The notes beneath the pieces are model-generated. The model did no database searches. It was not told where the DNA came from and was given only the letters and a program-made list of their open reading frames with translations. A DNA stretch of 44,400 nt from NCBI GenBank assembly GCA_002011735.1, contig MTOQ01000087.1:1-44400 (forward strand), in the 5' to 3' direction. Source of the DNA: Nitrospirae bacterium JdFR-81. Its GTDB lineage: Bacteria; Nitrospirota; Thermodesulfovibrionia; UBA6902. Position numbers and translations under genes: made by a program. Below are positions 15,556-24,425 of the stretch, in pieces (the first letter of the stretch is position 1; the number at the start of each line of letters is the position of its first letter).

Positions 15556-16443
15556 TCACAGTGTCAACACTGCAACACCAATCATTACTACAGAGACTTC
15601 CTCAGGCCTATCCACAGGTGTACGTATATGGATCGTCCTGTCCCCTGGGTCAATCCCTTCTACTATCCCGAGTGCCATATCCCTGTTCATCTCATCCCTG
15701 AGTGATACAAGCCTGTCCTTCAGTTCAGATATGGCCAGCCTGTGCGGCCTCCCTGTAAACCTTATCCCCTTCTCACCATAAGGTATCCTTATGACAGGTG
15801 CATCCATAAAATAGGCCCTGAACCTCTCAAGACGGTATTGACTCCTCCTCTGGATGCCCTTCAAACTCACCACTGAGGGGACAGGTATCCTATGAATCTT
15901 TATGGATGAATGGTTTATGAATGGCTCTATTATGTCCTGTAGCTCCCATGCACGTTCAAGGGTGATGATAAGATCAGGCGATATAAGATCGATCTTGTAT
16001 TGTTTCAACACCCTGGCCGATGGCCCTGATACAAGCCCTGTTGTATCGATCAGCACCTTTGCACAGGATCTGACAGCCCTCTCTGTTATCAACTTGGTAC
16101 CGACAAGCACAGGGACAAGATTGCCTGAGGGTGTCAGTGTGCCTGTAAAATAGAAGTCCTCAACCTGGATATATTCCCAGCCCTTAAACCCACCATCCAG
16201 CTTGCCCCAGCCGATGGTTGTGGGAAGGCCCACATGGGATTGACCCACATCCAGGTCAACAATTGCTGTGGTTGTCTGTCTTGAGGTTATATCCGCAATA
16301 CATTCAATAAGCGTTGTCTTCCCAGCGTCCGCTCCGCCTATAATCATTATGGTTTTATGGTGTGGATCAAGGATCTCTTCTATGATGCGTTCATCCTCTA
16401 TAAAGTCTCTTAAACGAGATCGCATCTTCATACATATGGACAT
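15556..16443 (-). CDS. Clp1/Grc3-type polynucleotide 5'-kinase-like P-loop protein
   Basis: This 295-residue protein has a Walker A loop GGADAGKTT (residues 36-44) and a second motif DLDVGQSHVGLPTTIGWG (63-80), the D-x-D-x-G-Q-x signature of the CLP1_P/Nol9/Grc3 RNA kinase family. A later IDTTGLVSGPSA fits the Walker B region. Relatives phosphorylate 5'-OH ends of RNA or DNA in eukaryotic and archaeal RNA processing, and bacterial copies are rare and little studied. The C-terminal 80 residues resemble the family's small domain. The first 13-18 codons overlap the end of the upstream DUF72 gene (16391-16443; ATG 16431 and 16425 are alternatives), so it is translated as part of the hyp-DUF72 unit. 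The substrate is unknown. Confidence 0.8.
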   Translation of the reverse strand: MSICMKMRSRLRDFIEDERIIEEILDPHHKTIMIIGGADAGKTTLIECIADITSRQTTTAIVDLDVGQSHVGLPTTIGWGKLDGGFKGWEYIQVEDFYFTGTLTPSGNLVPVLVGTKLITERAVRSCAKVLIDTTGLVSGPSARVLKQYKIDLISPDLIITLERAWELQDIIEPFINHSSIKIHRIPVPSVVSLKGIQRRSQYRLERFRAYFMDAPVIRIPYGEKGIRFTGRPHRLAISELKDRLVSLRDEMNRDMALGIVEGIDPGDRTIHIRTPVDRPEEVSVVMIGVAVLTL

Positions 16444-17113
16444 TGTTAAACATTATATATGTATTCCTCTGTGCATCTATCATGGACCCGAGCCTCTTCA
16501 AGTCCTCCTCCGTATACCTGTATTTATAACCCCCTATACCGTGCAGTCTATAGTACTGTATCCTTCCATGAACCTGTATGGCCTTAAATGGATCGACCAC
16601 ATGCACAAGGTCAAGCTCTTTGCAGAGCCCCCTTATCTCATCATCCTTCCACATACCCCTGGGCTCCCATGCGAGGATGAGCCCGTCCCTTTTTATAATG
16701 GAGAAGAACCTCTTCATGTTCTCTTTATTGCCTGTGGACGGTTCAAAGCTTGCAGGTGACTGGAATACGATGATCCTTGCACCCAGTATATCTGCTATCT
16801 GTTTTATAAGCTCAAAAGCCTCGAAGACCTCATCTGTTGGCTTAAATGAGCCATAGCATCTCATCCTTGAAGGGGGGATCCTTATCTTGAGCCTTCTATA
16901 GGTGGGGCTACTGGGTTCGTGCGTTATTAATTGCCATGCCTTGATGGTATATTCAAAGCCCCTGGGAGAGCCATCCCGCCACCTCTCTATCGTCCTGAGC
17001 TCAGGCGGTTGATAGAATGTCTGCTGTAACTCAACGACATCGAAATCCTTAAAATATCTATCTCTTGAAACAGGGAATCCACAACATCCTATCCTCAGCC
17101 CCTTCCTCAGCAT
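16391..17113 (-). CDS. DUF72 (YecE-like) TIM-barrel protein
   Basis: This is a 240-residue protein of the DUF72/YecE family, which adopts a TIM-barrel related to sugar isomerases and has no proven activity. Typical elements are RIGCCGFPVSRDRYFKDFDVVELQQTFYQPP at the N terminus, FEYTIKAWQLITH, GSFKPTDEVFEAFELIKQIADILGARIIVFQSP, LAWEPRGMW and the YYRLHGIGGYKYRYTEEDL end with its conserved Arg-Leu-His-Gly. ATG 17113 lies inside the end of hypE (seven-base overlap) with AAGGAT just before it. The 3' end overlaps the Clp1-like gene. The tight overlaps make it part of the hyp operon, but no functional link to hydrogenase is known. Confidence 0.9.
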   Translation of the reverse strand: MLRKGLRIGCCGFPVSRDRYFKDFDVVELQQTFYQPPELRTIERWRDGSPRGFEYTIKAWQLITHEPSSPTYRRLKIRIPPSRMRCYGSFKPTDEVFEAFELIKQIADILGARIIVFQSPASFEPSTGNKENMKRFFSIIKRDGLILAWEPRGMWKDDEIRGLCKELDLVHVVDPFKAIQVHGRIQYYRLHGIGGYKYRYTEEDLKRLGSMIDAQRNTYIMFNNVHMYEDAISFKRLYRG

Positions 17114-18096
17114 ATCCTTGGCAACATCTCATGATCAAGTGGCTCAAGCACCCTCTCACCGCCTATCCGTGTCTTCAGCCTCACACCACGAAAATCTCCT
17201 GTCACCCTTCCGATGATCGAGGCATGCCTGCCAAGGCCATCCCTCCTGAGCCTCTCCAGCACACCTCCAGCATCCTCCTCCGAGACCACGATCACCGCCT
17301 TACCCTCATTAGCGAGATACAAGGGATCATATCCGAGCATATCTGATATAAACCTCACATCCTCCCTTACAGGGACATCCCCCTCAGAGACCATGATCCC
17401 AAGCCCTGTTGCCTCTGATAGCTCACACAGCACCGTGGCAAGTCCACCCCTTGTCGGATCCCTCATCCACTTGAGGCCATCTATATCGTAAAGTGGTGCG
17501 AGTAGACCGTTGAGCGGTGCACAGTCACTCTGGATAGATGTCTCTATATCGAACTCGTTCCTTATCAGTGCAATGGCCGTCCCGTGGTCTCCCATGGTCC
17601 CGCTGACGATTATCACATCCCCATCCACCACATCCCCTACAGAGAGGGGTCTGACCACCTCCCCTATGCCTGTCGTATTTATGTAAACACCATCGCACCT
17701 ACCCCTCTCAACCACCTTTGTATCACCTGTCACTATCCTCACCCCTGTATCATCGGCGATCTTCCTTATACTCCTGAGTATCTCTTCAAGGTCAACAAGC
17801 GGGAGACCCTCCTCAAGGATAAAACCGATGGATATATACCGAGCGATAGCACCCCTCACAGAGAGGTCATTTATGGTCCCGCATATGGAGAGCTTGCCTA
17901 TGTCCCCGCCTGGGAAGAAGAGGGGCTGTATAACATATGAATCCGTCGTTATAGCCGAATGCGGTCCGAGGGTTATATAGGCTGAGTCTTCAAGCTCCCT
18001 TAATTCAACAGAATCCAAATATCTCATGAAGAGCCCCTCTATCAAGTCCCTTGTGGGCCTCCCTCCGCTTCCATGTCCTAACTCTATGAATGACAA
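17107..18096 (-). CDS. hypE: hydrogenase maturation protein HypE
   Basis: HypE dehydrates the thiocarboxamide carried on its C-terminal Cys to a thiocyanate, the cyanide donor for the [NiFe] site. The protein has the PurM-like fold with LGHGSGGRPTRDLIE at the start, TTDSYVIQPLFFPGGDIGKLSICGTINDLSVRGA, GIMVSEGDVPV, and ends in the diagnostic PRIC with the reactive Cys last. GTG 18102 is in frame but forms the tail of the AGGAGG (18107-18102). TTG 18096, five bases further on, is therefore the likely start, giving 329 residues. hypB ends inside the same Shine-Dalgarno, and the stop overlaps the DUF72 start. Confidence 0.96.
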   Translation of the reverse strand: MSFIELGHGSGGRPTRDLIEGLFMRYLDSVELRELEDSAYITLGPHSAITTDSYVIQPLFFPGGDIGKLSICGTINDLSVRGAIARYISIGFILEEGLPLVDLEEILRSIRKIADDTGVRIVTGDTKVVERGRCDGVYINTTGIGEVVRPLSVGDVVDGDVIIVSGTMGDHGTAIALIRNEFDIETSIQSDCAPLNGLLAPLYDIDGLKWMRDPTRGGLATVLCELSEATGLGIMVSEGDVPVREDVRFISDMLGYDPLYLANEGKAVIVVSEEDAGGVLERLRRDGLGRHASIIGRVTGDFRGVRLKTRIGGERVLEPLDHEMLPRIC

Positions 18097-18105
18097 GACC
18101 ACCTC

Positions 18106-18813
18106 CTAAGGGGTCCTCTTCCTTGCCTTTATCAACAGGTCAACCCATTCATCAATGCCATCGCCTGTCCTTGATGAGGTTACGATGGTCTCCAGGGAGG
18201 GGTTTATTGATAGGGCAAACTCTGTGGCCTTCTTTATGTCAAAGTCAGTGTATGGTATGAGGTCAGCCTTTGTAATGACGAATACACTGGATGTCCTGAA
18301 TGCCTTTGGATATTTAAGTGGCTTATCGGCCCCTTCGGTCACTGATACGAGCACGACCCTCAGATGTTCACCAAGCTCAAAGAACGATGGACATACAAGG
18401 TTACCAACATTCTCTATAAAGAGGATATCCAGCCTCCTTCCATCAAGCCTCCCCTCCAGTTCGTGTAGCCCCCTGTGTATCAATGAGGACTCCAGATGGC
18501 ATGCACCACCTGTGGTGAGCTGCACGGCCACCGCACCCTTCTTCCTTATCCTCTCTGCATCTATCTCTGTCTCGATATCGCCCTCAAGCACCCCTATCCT
18601 GAACCTCCTGCCAAGCCTCTCGATGGTCCTTTCAAGGAGGGTGGTCTTTCCAGAACCTGGTGAGCCTATGAGGTTTATGGCGATTGTGCCTGTGCTATCA
18701 AGGTGTCTCCTGTTATCCAGGGCGATCTCCCTGTTGGCCCTGAGGATATCCTGATTCACCTCGATCGTCCTCCGCCTGCCTTCACCACATCCGCATGTAT
18801 CACACATCATCAC
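18106..18813 (-). CDS. hypB: hydrogenase nickel incorporation GTPase HypB
   Basis: HypB is the GTPase that works with HypA to insert nickel into [NiFe]-hydrogenase. The 235-residue protein has an N-terminal CxxCGC metal site (CDTCGCG, residues 4-10), a P-loop GSPGSGKTT (50-58), the EGDIETEIDAERIR and TTGGACHLESSLI metal-binding switch segments and the ITKADLIPY guanine-specificity motif. The His-rich nickel-storage stretch of some HypB proteins is missing. Three consecutive ATG codons begin the gene, overlapping the hypA TGA. Confidence 0.97.
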   Translation of the reverse strand: MMMCDTCGCGEGRRRTIEVNQDILRANREIALDNRRHLDSTGTIAINLIGSPGSGKTTLLERTIERLGRRFRIGVLEGDIETEIDAERIRKKGAVAVQLTTGGACHLESSLIHRGLHELEGRLDGRRLDILFIENVGNLVCPSFFELGEHLRVVLVSVTEGADKPLKYPKAFRTSSVFVITKADLIPYTDFDIKKATEFALSINPSLETIVTSSRTGDGIDEWVDLLIKARKRTP

Positions 18814-19160
18814 ACCTCTATCTCTATATCCTTTATATCCATCTCCTCACCAGAGACGAGCCTGAGATTGTATGACCCGCACATAGGACACCTTGGAAGG
18901 TATAAATCATCCGCCTCAAACTCCCTGCCACAGTCATTACATCTATATATCAGGGGAACCTCATCTATCCTCATCTCTGTAGATGTGAGTACGGGATGTG
19001 CTGTCTTGACCACCTCAAGGGCAAACCTCAGGGAATCTATGACAATCCCAGCCCCCCTGCCTATCCTCAGGTTTGCAGCGAGAACCCTCTTTGCCCTGTT
19101 CTCCTCCGCAATCCTCACTATCTCATCCACTATACCTGTTGCTATGGACAGCTCATGCAT
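18810..19160 (-). CDS. hypA: hydrogenase nickel chaperone HypA
   Basis: HypA binds nickel through its N terminus (MHE) and zinc through two CxxC pairs, and passes nickel to hydrogenase with HypB. From ATG 19160 the protein is 116 residues and starts MHELSIATGIVDEIVRIAEE as in the family. The zinc ligands are CNDC and CPMC near residues 75-96. GGAGG lies six bases before this ATG. A longer frame to 19259 exists but would bury the essential MHE start. The gene overlaps hypC by eight bases and hypB by four. Confidence 0.97.
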   Translation of the reverse strand: MHELSIATGIVDEIVRIAEENRAKRVLAANLRIGRGAGIVIDSLRFALEVVKTAHPVLTSTEMRIDEVPLIYRCNDCGREFEADDLYLPRCPMCGSYNLRLVSGEEMDIKDIEIEV

Positions 19161-19392
19161 CCCCTTCCTCCATAAGCCCGAGAAGCTCCTCATACCCCTT
19201 CCATATCTCGTCAGCCTCCCTCTTGTCGAGCTTTTCAATAGCAAACCCAACATGCACAATCACATAGTCACCGATCTTTATCTCACCCTCGGGCAAGAGC
19301 TGGAGCCCTATATTCCTCCTCACACCCTTTGCCTCGGCCACACCAAAGGGATAGTCTATCTCAACAAGCCTCATCGGAACCCCAACACACAT
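19153..19392 (-). CDS. hypC: hydrogenase maturation chaperone HypC/HybG
   Basis: This is a 79-residue HypC-family chaperone that carries the Fe(CN)2CO unit with HypD and delivers it to the hydrogenase large subunit. It starts MCVGVPMRL, where the Cys next to Met1 is the essential ligand, and contains the GDYVIVHVGFAIEKLD signature. It is first in the hyp string; AAGGGG lies immediately before the ATG and GGAGG further upstream. No [NiFe]-hydrogenase structural gene is in the window, so its target is elsewhere. Confidence 0.96.
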   Translation of the reverse strand: MCVGVPMRLVEIDYPFGVAEAKGVRRNIGLQLLPEGEIKIGDYVIVHVGFAIEKLDKREADEIWKGYEELLGLMEEGDA

Positions 19393-19541
19393 ACCCCTTT
19401 GACAACCCTCCTGTTTTTTTGATATATTACCATACCTTCATGTATTTATGATGCCCATTTTTCAGGGGCAGGTCTGAGATTCACCCATAATTTAATTCCC
19501 TGATACCACAGCAAGCGGGGTGATCAGAAGGTCACTGACCA

Positions 19542-20483
19542 ATGGCCATGATAAGGATCAACAACCTCACCAAGTATTATGGAGACTTCTGTGCGGTAAA
19601 TAACATAAGCCTTGAGATAAAGAAGGGAGAGGTTCTTGGCCTTCTTGGACCAAACGGTGCAGGCAAGACCACAACCCTGAGGATACTCACCTGTTACATG
19701 CCTCCCACCTCTGGTACCATAACGGTCGGTGATTATAACATCCATGACCACCCACTTGAGATAAAAAGGATGATAGGCTATCTACCCGAGTCTGCTCCCT
19801 TATACCATGACATGCTCGTGTATGATTACCTCGGGTTTGTTGCTGATATAAGAGGGCTCAAAGACAACAGGAAAGAGGAGAGGATAAGGGAGCTCAGCCA
19901 GACATGTGGACTTAAAGAGGTGATGCACAGACCCATCGGTGAGCTTTCCAAGGGCTATAAACAGAGGGTCGGCCTTGCCCATGCCATGATGGGAGACCCT
20001 GAGATACTCATACTCGATGAACCCACATCAGGGCTCGATCCCAATCAGATCGTTGAGATACGGGAGATCATAAAGAGGATAGGCAGGGAGAGGACCGTAA
20101 TATTATCCACCCATATACTGAGTGAGGTTGAGGCCACATGCGACAGGGTGGTGATACTGCATCGTGGAAGGATAGTGGCCGATGACAGGACAGAGGCACT
20201 CAGGACATCCGCTGGTGACAGAAGGAATATACGCCTGACGCTCCAGGGTGCCAAGGCCGAGGATGTGAGTAAGGTACTCTCAGGCATTGAGGGTATATAC
20301 AGTGTGGGCGCAGGAGGGCCTGAGGATGGGGCTATCAGGTTCACCCTCACATGTGACCCAAAGAAGGATGTAAGGGCCGACATCTACAGGGCGATCAAGG
20401 CGCATGACTGGATAATCCTGGAGTTTTATCAGGAGACAAGGACACTGGAGAGCGTATTCAGGGAGCTGACAGGAGAGGGTTGA
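19542..20483 (+). CDS. ABC transporter ATP-binding protein (GldA-like)
   Basis: This 313-residue cytoplasmic ATPase has Walker A GPNGAGKTTT (about residues 36-45), Q-loop region YLPESAPLYHDM, signature LSKGYKQRVGLA, Walker B ILILDEPTSGLDP and switch His in STHILSEVE. The C-terminal 80 residues are a DUF4162-like end. With the permease, GldG-type and DUF4340 genes behind it, it belongs to the GldA/F/G class of ABC exporters, best known from gliding Bacteroidetes but widespread in non-gliders, with unknown cargo. ATG 19542 or 19548 could be the start; an AAGG lies upstream. Confidence 0.93.
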   Translation: MAMIRINNLTKYYGDFCAVNNISLEIKKGEVLGLLGPNGAGKTTTLRILTCYMPPTSGTITVGDYNIHDHPLEIKRMIGYLPESAPLYHDMLVYDYLGFVADIRGLKDNRKEERIRELSQTCGLKEVMHRPIGELSKGYKQRVGLAHAMMGDPEILILDEPTSGLDPNQIVEIREIIKRIGRERTVILSTHILSEVEATCDRVVILHRGRIVADDRTEALRTSAGDRRNIRLTLQGAKAEDVSKVLSGIEGIYSVGAGGPEDGAIRFTLTCDPKKDVRADIYRAIKAHDWIILEFYQETRTLESVFRELTGEG

Positions 20484-20485
20484 GC

Positions 20486-21202
20486 ATGGGCCTGTTCTTA
20501 AACTGGAGACATTTATTGAGGAAGGAGTTCAGGGGCTTCTTCGTCTCTCCAATCGCATATATTGTTATATGTGTCTTCCTTGTCGTCTCAGGGTGGTTCT
20601 TCTTCTCCACATTCTTCATCTTCAATCAGGCAGAGATGCGTGACTTCTTCCAGCTACTGCCCATAATCCTGGTCTTCATCATCCCTGCGATAACCATGAG
20701 GCAGTTCTCAGAGGAGATAAACATCGGTTCATACGAGCTCCTCACCACCATGCCCGTGACATTCCCTGATGTCATCATCGGCAAGTTCATCGCATCATTA
20801 TGCTTTGTGGCGATTATGCTGTTTCCAACGGTGGCATATGCGGTCTTCATATCGCTCCTTGGTGAGCTCGACTGGGGTCCGGTAATCGGTGGATACATCG
20901 GTGCCCTGTTCCTTGGCGCCTCATTCGTCTCGATCGGGCTCTTTGCATCTGCCCTGAGCAGGAACCAGATCATCGCCTTCATCATCGGCATGACGATATG
21001 CTTCTTCCTGACCATAATAGACAAGATGCTCTTCTTTTTGCCAGAGTCACTCCTTGGTCTGTTCCAGTATATCGGGGCTGATTACCACTTCAGGAACATC
21101 TCCAAGGGGATCATAGATTCAAGAGACCTGCTCTACTTCATCACGGTCTCTTTTATCGGTCTCTATTCAACACATCTGGTGCTTGAGCAGAGGAGGCGAT
21201 GA
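20486..21202 (+). CDS. ABC transporter permease (GldF/ABC-2 type)
   Basis: This is an about 238-residue integral membrane protein with six predicted membrane segments and the ABC-2 core motif RQFSEEINIGSYELLTTMPVTFPDVIIGKF. It forms the channel part of the exporter with the preceding ATPase. TTG 20480 overlaps the ATPase stop (TTGA) and would add two residues. ATG 20486 has AGAGGG about eight bases upstream and is preferred. The stop overlaps the next ATG (ATGA). Confidence 0.92.
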   Translation: MGLFLNWRHLLRKEFRGFFVSPIAYIVICVFLVVSGWFFFSTFFIFNQAEMRDFFQLLPIILVFIIPAITMRQFSEEINIGSYELLTTMPVTFPDVIIGKFIASLCFVAIMLFPTVAYAVFISLLGELDWGPVIGGYIGALFLGASFVSIGLFASALSRNQIIAFIIGMTICFFLTIIDKMLFFLPESLLGLFQYIGADYHFRNISKGIIDSRDLLYFITVSFIGLYSTHLVLEQRRR

Positions 21203-23367
21203 AGGGGATGAGGAGATACACAAGGTTCATCATGTATCTCACCATAGCCGTATTGATAAACCTCATCAGCCTCAATCTCTTCTTCAGGATCGACCTCACA
21301 AGGAACAAAAGATACTCGTTATCACCACTCAGCAAGAGGGTCGTCTCCACCCTGTCAGAGCCCCTCACCATCAAGGTCTTCTTCACAAAGAACCTCCCTG
21401 CCCCGTATAACAACATAGAACGATACCTCAGGGACCTGCTTGAGGAATATGCAGACGCAGGCAGCCGATACTTCAATTATCGCTTCTACAGCGTGAGCAA
21501 GGGCGAAGGTGCCACAGAGGAGGAGATAAGGAAGAACCAGCGGCTGGCAGAGGACTATGGCATATACCCTGTCCAGATACAGCATATAGAGCATGACCAG
21601 TTGAAGTTCCAGAATGCATATATGGGCATGGTCTTTATCCATGGCGACCTGATAGAGAAGATCCCTGCCATCACGTCAACGGACGGCCTTGAATACAGGA
21701 TCACAAGCACCATCGAGAGGATGAATAACAAGATAAGTGCACTCATAAACCTTAAGGAGGACATAAAGGTAAAGCTCTTCCTCTCATCATCACTCAGTAT
21801 CGTTGGACCATATATGAACCTCACCGGACTCAACAGACTGCCTGATGAATTAAAGAGGGTGGTGGAGAGACTGAATGCAAAGAACTATGGGCGACTCTCC
21901 TTCATCCACCTTGATCCCACAAAGGACAGCTCCCTTGATAAGGAGGCCGAGCAATACGATATCCTGAAGCTCCAGTGGAGGGACTTTACAGACAGTCATG
22001 GTCGCAGGATAACCCATGGCTATGGATATGCAGGCATTGTGGTTGAATATGGCGATAAATCAGAGACCATCCCCCTGATCCAGATCGTCAGGCTCCCGAT
22101 ATTCGGCACCCAGTACAGCCTTGTTGATATAGACACAATAGAGGAGTCCATCAATGGTGTAATAGATGGTCTTATTGAGGCGAATGAGAGGATCGGCTAT
22201 CTCGTTGACCATGGCACACTGGAGATGCCTGTCACTGGGTTCATGAACAGGATCGAATCGCATCCTGACTCGATATCCAGGTTTATCGACTTCCTTTCAA
22301 GGAGCTACTCGGTGAAAGAGGTGAGGCTTGATGAGGGTATACCAGAGGGGATAAAGACGCTGATCATCGCAGGGCCAAAGGATGAATTCACGGATTACGA
22401 GCTCTTCCAGATAGACCAGTTCCTGATGAAGGGCAGGAGCCTCGCCATATTCCTTGATCCGTTCAAGGAAGAGATGCCACCGATGCACGAGAGGAATCCA
22501 TATATCCAGGCACAGCCATCCTATAAACCTGTGAAGACAGGGCTTGAGAGACTCCTTGAACACTATGGCCTAAAGGTCAGAAACTCCTATGTCCTTGACG
22601 AAAACTGTTATAAACAGAGGACAAGGACGAGGCTTGGCTTTAGCGAGAGGAACATATACTTTGCACCCCTTATAAAGGATGATGCAATAAACCATGATCT
22701 GGATTATCTCAAGGACATCAAGGGTCTCATCATGCTGAAGGCCTCACCTGTGATGATAGATGAGGAAAGGATTAAGAACAATGGTCTCAAGGCCCAGCTC
22801 CTCTTTTCATCCTCTGATAAGTCATGGGAGATGTCAGAGAGGGTGGACCTCAACCCCCTCTTCCTCCAGCCACCAGCGAGTGATGATGATAAGAAGAGCT
22901 ATCCAATGGCATATATGGTTGAGGGGAGGTTCAAGAGCTTCTTTGCAGACAGGCCCATCCCTGTGAAGGAGGATTCGGACAGTAACAAGAAAGAGGGGAA
23001 GAAGACCAAAGGGCCCGAGGTCCAGACAGAGGGTGAGGTGATAAAGCTCTCAAGACCTGCCAAGATATTCCTGATAGGCACATCGGAGATACTGAAAAAC
23101 AGCGTTATAGATGAGGATGGCTCTCAGCCCAACAGTGTATTCGTCCTGAATGTGATAGATTATCTCAATGGAAGGGACTCCTACATAGAGATGAGGGGCA
23201 AGACCGAGCTCTTTAATCCCCTTAGAGAGACGACCCCTGCTGTAAAGGCAACGATCAAGGCCATAAATATCGCTGGGCTGCCCGTGCTCGTGATCATCTC
23301 GGGCATGGTGGTATGGTTCAGGCGATCATCAAGAAAGAGGGCCATCAAGGAGAGGTTCAGCAGATAG
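21199..23367 (+). CDS. GldG-like ABC auxiliary membrane protein
   Basis: This is a 722-residue protein with one N-terminal membrane segment (about residues 9-30), a long extracytoplasmic part and a C-terminal membrane segment (about 690-712) followed by basic residues. The N-terminal region (NKRYSLSPLSKRVVSTLSEPLTIKVFFTKNLPAPYNN) is typical of the ABC_transp_aux/GldG family (PF09822 type), with the IIAGPKDEFTDYELFQIDQFLMKGRSLAIFLDP segment in the middle. GAGGAGG precedes ATG 21199, which overlaps the permease stop. A charged KKEGKKTKGPE stretch near 595 is probably a linker. The role is unknown apart from belonging to the exporter. Confidence 0.9.
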   Translation: MKGMRRYTRFIMYLTIAVLINLISLNLFFRIDLTRNKRYSLSPLSKRVVSTLSEPLTIKVFFTKNLPAPYNNIERYLRDLLEEYADAGSRYFNYRFYSVSKGEGATEEEIRKNQRLAEDYGIYPVQIQHIEHDQLKFQNAYMGMVFIHGDLIEKIPAITSTDGLEYRITSTIERMNNKISALINLKEDIKVKLFLSSSLSIVGPYMNLTGLNRLPDELKRVVERLNAKNYGRLSFIHLDPTKDSSLDKEAEQYDILKLQWRDFTDSHGRRITHGYGYAGIVVEYGDKSETIPLIQIVRLPIFGTQYSLVDIDTIEESINGVIDGLIEANERIGYLVDHGTLEMPVTGFMNRIESHPDSISRFIDFLSRSYSVKEVRLDEGIPEGIKTLIIAGPKDEFTDYELFQIDQFLMKGRSLAIFLDPFKEEMPPMHERNPYIQAQPSYKPVKTGLERLLEHYGLKVRNSYVLDENCYKQRTRTRLGFSERNIYFAPLIKDDAINHDLDYLKDIKGLIMLKASPVMIDEERIKNNGLKAQLLFSSSDKSWEMSERVDLNPLFLQPPASDDDKKSYPMAYMVEGRFKSFFADRPIPVKEDSDSNKKEGKKTKGPEVQTEGEVIKLSRPAKIFLIGTSEILKNSVIDEDGSQPNSVFVLNVIDYLNGRDSYIEMRGKTELFNPLRETTPAVKATIKAINIAGLPVLVIISGMVVWFRRSSRKRAIKERFSR

Positions 23368-23378
23368 GGGGTGAATGG

Positions 23379-24284
23379 ATGAAGAGGGAGATCATAATAC
23401 TTGCGATCATCATAATCCTCCTGGGTGTGTATCTCGCTATAAAGAACAAAGGAACGACCCACTACAGCCTTCCAGAACTCCCTGAGATAAAGGCAGAGGA
23501 CATAGATAGGGTGACCATTAAGAAGGGAGAAAGGCTCATCACCCTCAAGAAGAACGATGATCAATGGCAGATAATGCCACAGGGATATCCTGCTGATGGG
23601 TCCAGGGTGGAGAGGATCATTGATGTGATAAAGGGCCTCAAACTCGTCACCCTCGTCTCTGAGGCGAAGGACTACAGAAGATACGACCTTGCAGGAGACA
23701 ACAAGATAACGGTCACCGCCTACAAGGGTGATAAGGTTCTGAGGGGTTTTGACATCGGAAAGCCAGCACCCACCTATAGACACACCTTTGTAAAACTCAG
23801 GGATGACCACAGGGTCTATCATGCAGACGGGAGCTTCAGGAGCAGCTTCGATCTCACGATTGACAACCTCAGGGACAAAAGGGTGCTGAGCTTTGACCAG
23901 GACAGGATTGAAGAGGTTGTATTCAAAAAGGGCAAGGAGACACTCACCATTGTAAAGACAGAGGTCACAGAGAAGAAGGATGATAAAGAGGAGAAGAAGA
24001 CCGTATGGAGACAGAAGGATGGGAAGGGGATTGATGAGGCAAGGTTCAAGGAGATACTCAGGACACTCTCACACCTCAGATGCCAGGGGTATATGGATGA
24101 GAAGGCATCAGAGGGCCTTGATAGGCCTCTCCTTACAGTGACCATCAAAGGAGAAAGGACATACACCCTTGATATATTCAGCAAGGAAGGCAACCGATAC
24201 CCTGCTCGATCCTCAGAGAATAAATATCCCTTTTATCTCTCCTCATGGCTGGCAGAGAAGATCATGGAATTTGAGAAGCTATAG
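23379..24284 (+). CDS. DUF4340 domain protein
   Basis: From ATG 23379 this is a 301-residue protein with an N-terminal membrane anchor (REIIILAIIIILLGVYLAI) and a repetitive beta-rich extracytoplasmic part typical of DUF4340 (KGERLITLKKNDDQWQIMPQGYPADGSRVERIIDVIKGL). DUF4340 proteins almost always follow GldG-like genes, as here, and are thought to be part of the same envelope complex. AGGGGGTGA precedes the ATG. A frame extending to 23313 overlaps gldG and is not needed. Confidence 0.9.
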   Translation: MKREIIILAIIIILLGVYLAIKNKGTTHYSLPELPEIKAEDIDRVTIKKGERLITLKKNDDQWQIMPQGYPADGSRVERIIDVIKGLKLVTLVSEAKDYRRYDLAGDNKITVTAYKGDKVLRGFDIGKPAPTYRHTFVKLRDDHRVYHADGSFRSSFDLTIDNLRDKRVLSFDQDRIEEVVFKKGKETLTIVKTEVTEKKDDKEEKKTVWRQKDGKGIDEARFKEILRTLSHLRCQGYMDEKASEGLDRPLLTVTIKGERTYTLDIFSKEGNRYPARSSENKYPFYLSSWLAEKIMEFEKL

Positions 24285-24324
24285 CTCGCCTGCCATTGTG
24301 TTCCCAGAAAAGATCAAAAATCCC

Positions 24325-24353
24325 TTGACAACCAAGGTGCCATCCTCTATATT
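24325..24353 (+). promoter_or_regulatory. strong sigma-70 promoter
   Basis: TTGACA (24325-24330), 17 bases, TATATT (24348-24353). The start would be near 24360, giving a leader of about 65 bases before the small membrane protein gene at 24426. Confidence 0.65.
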
Positions 24354-24425
24354 TGCTAAAGATATGCAAGAACACGGGAGACAGACCTATCAGGAGGAGA
24401 CGTAGAGAGTGGCCCTGGGAAAGAG

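Noticed and set aside
19161-19259. N-terminal extension of HypA
   Set aside because: HypA needs its MHE start to bind nickel; the extension is antisense-like, inside hypC.
24169-24405. 78-codon plus-strand frame across the end of the DUF4340 gene
   Set aside because: Most of it is out of frame inside DUF4340 and it covers a good promoter; no ribosome-binding site.
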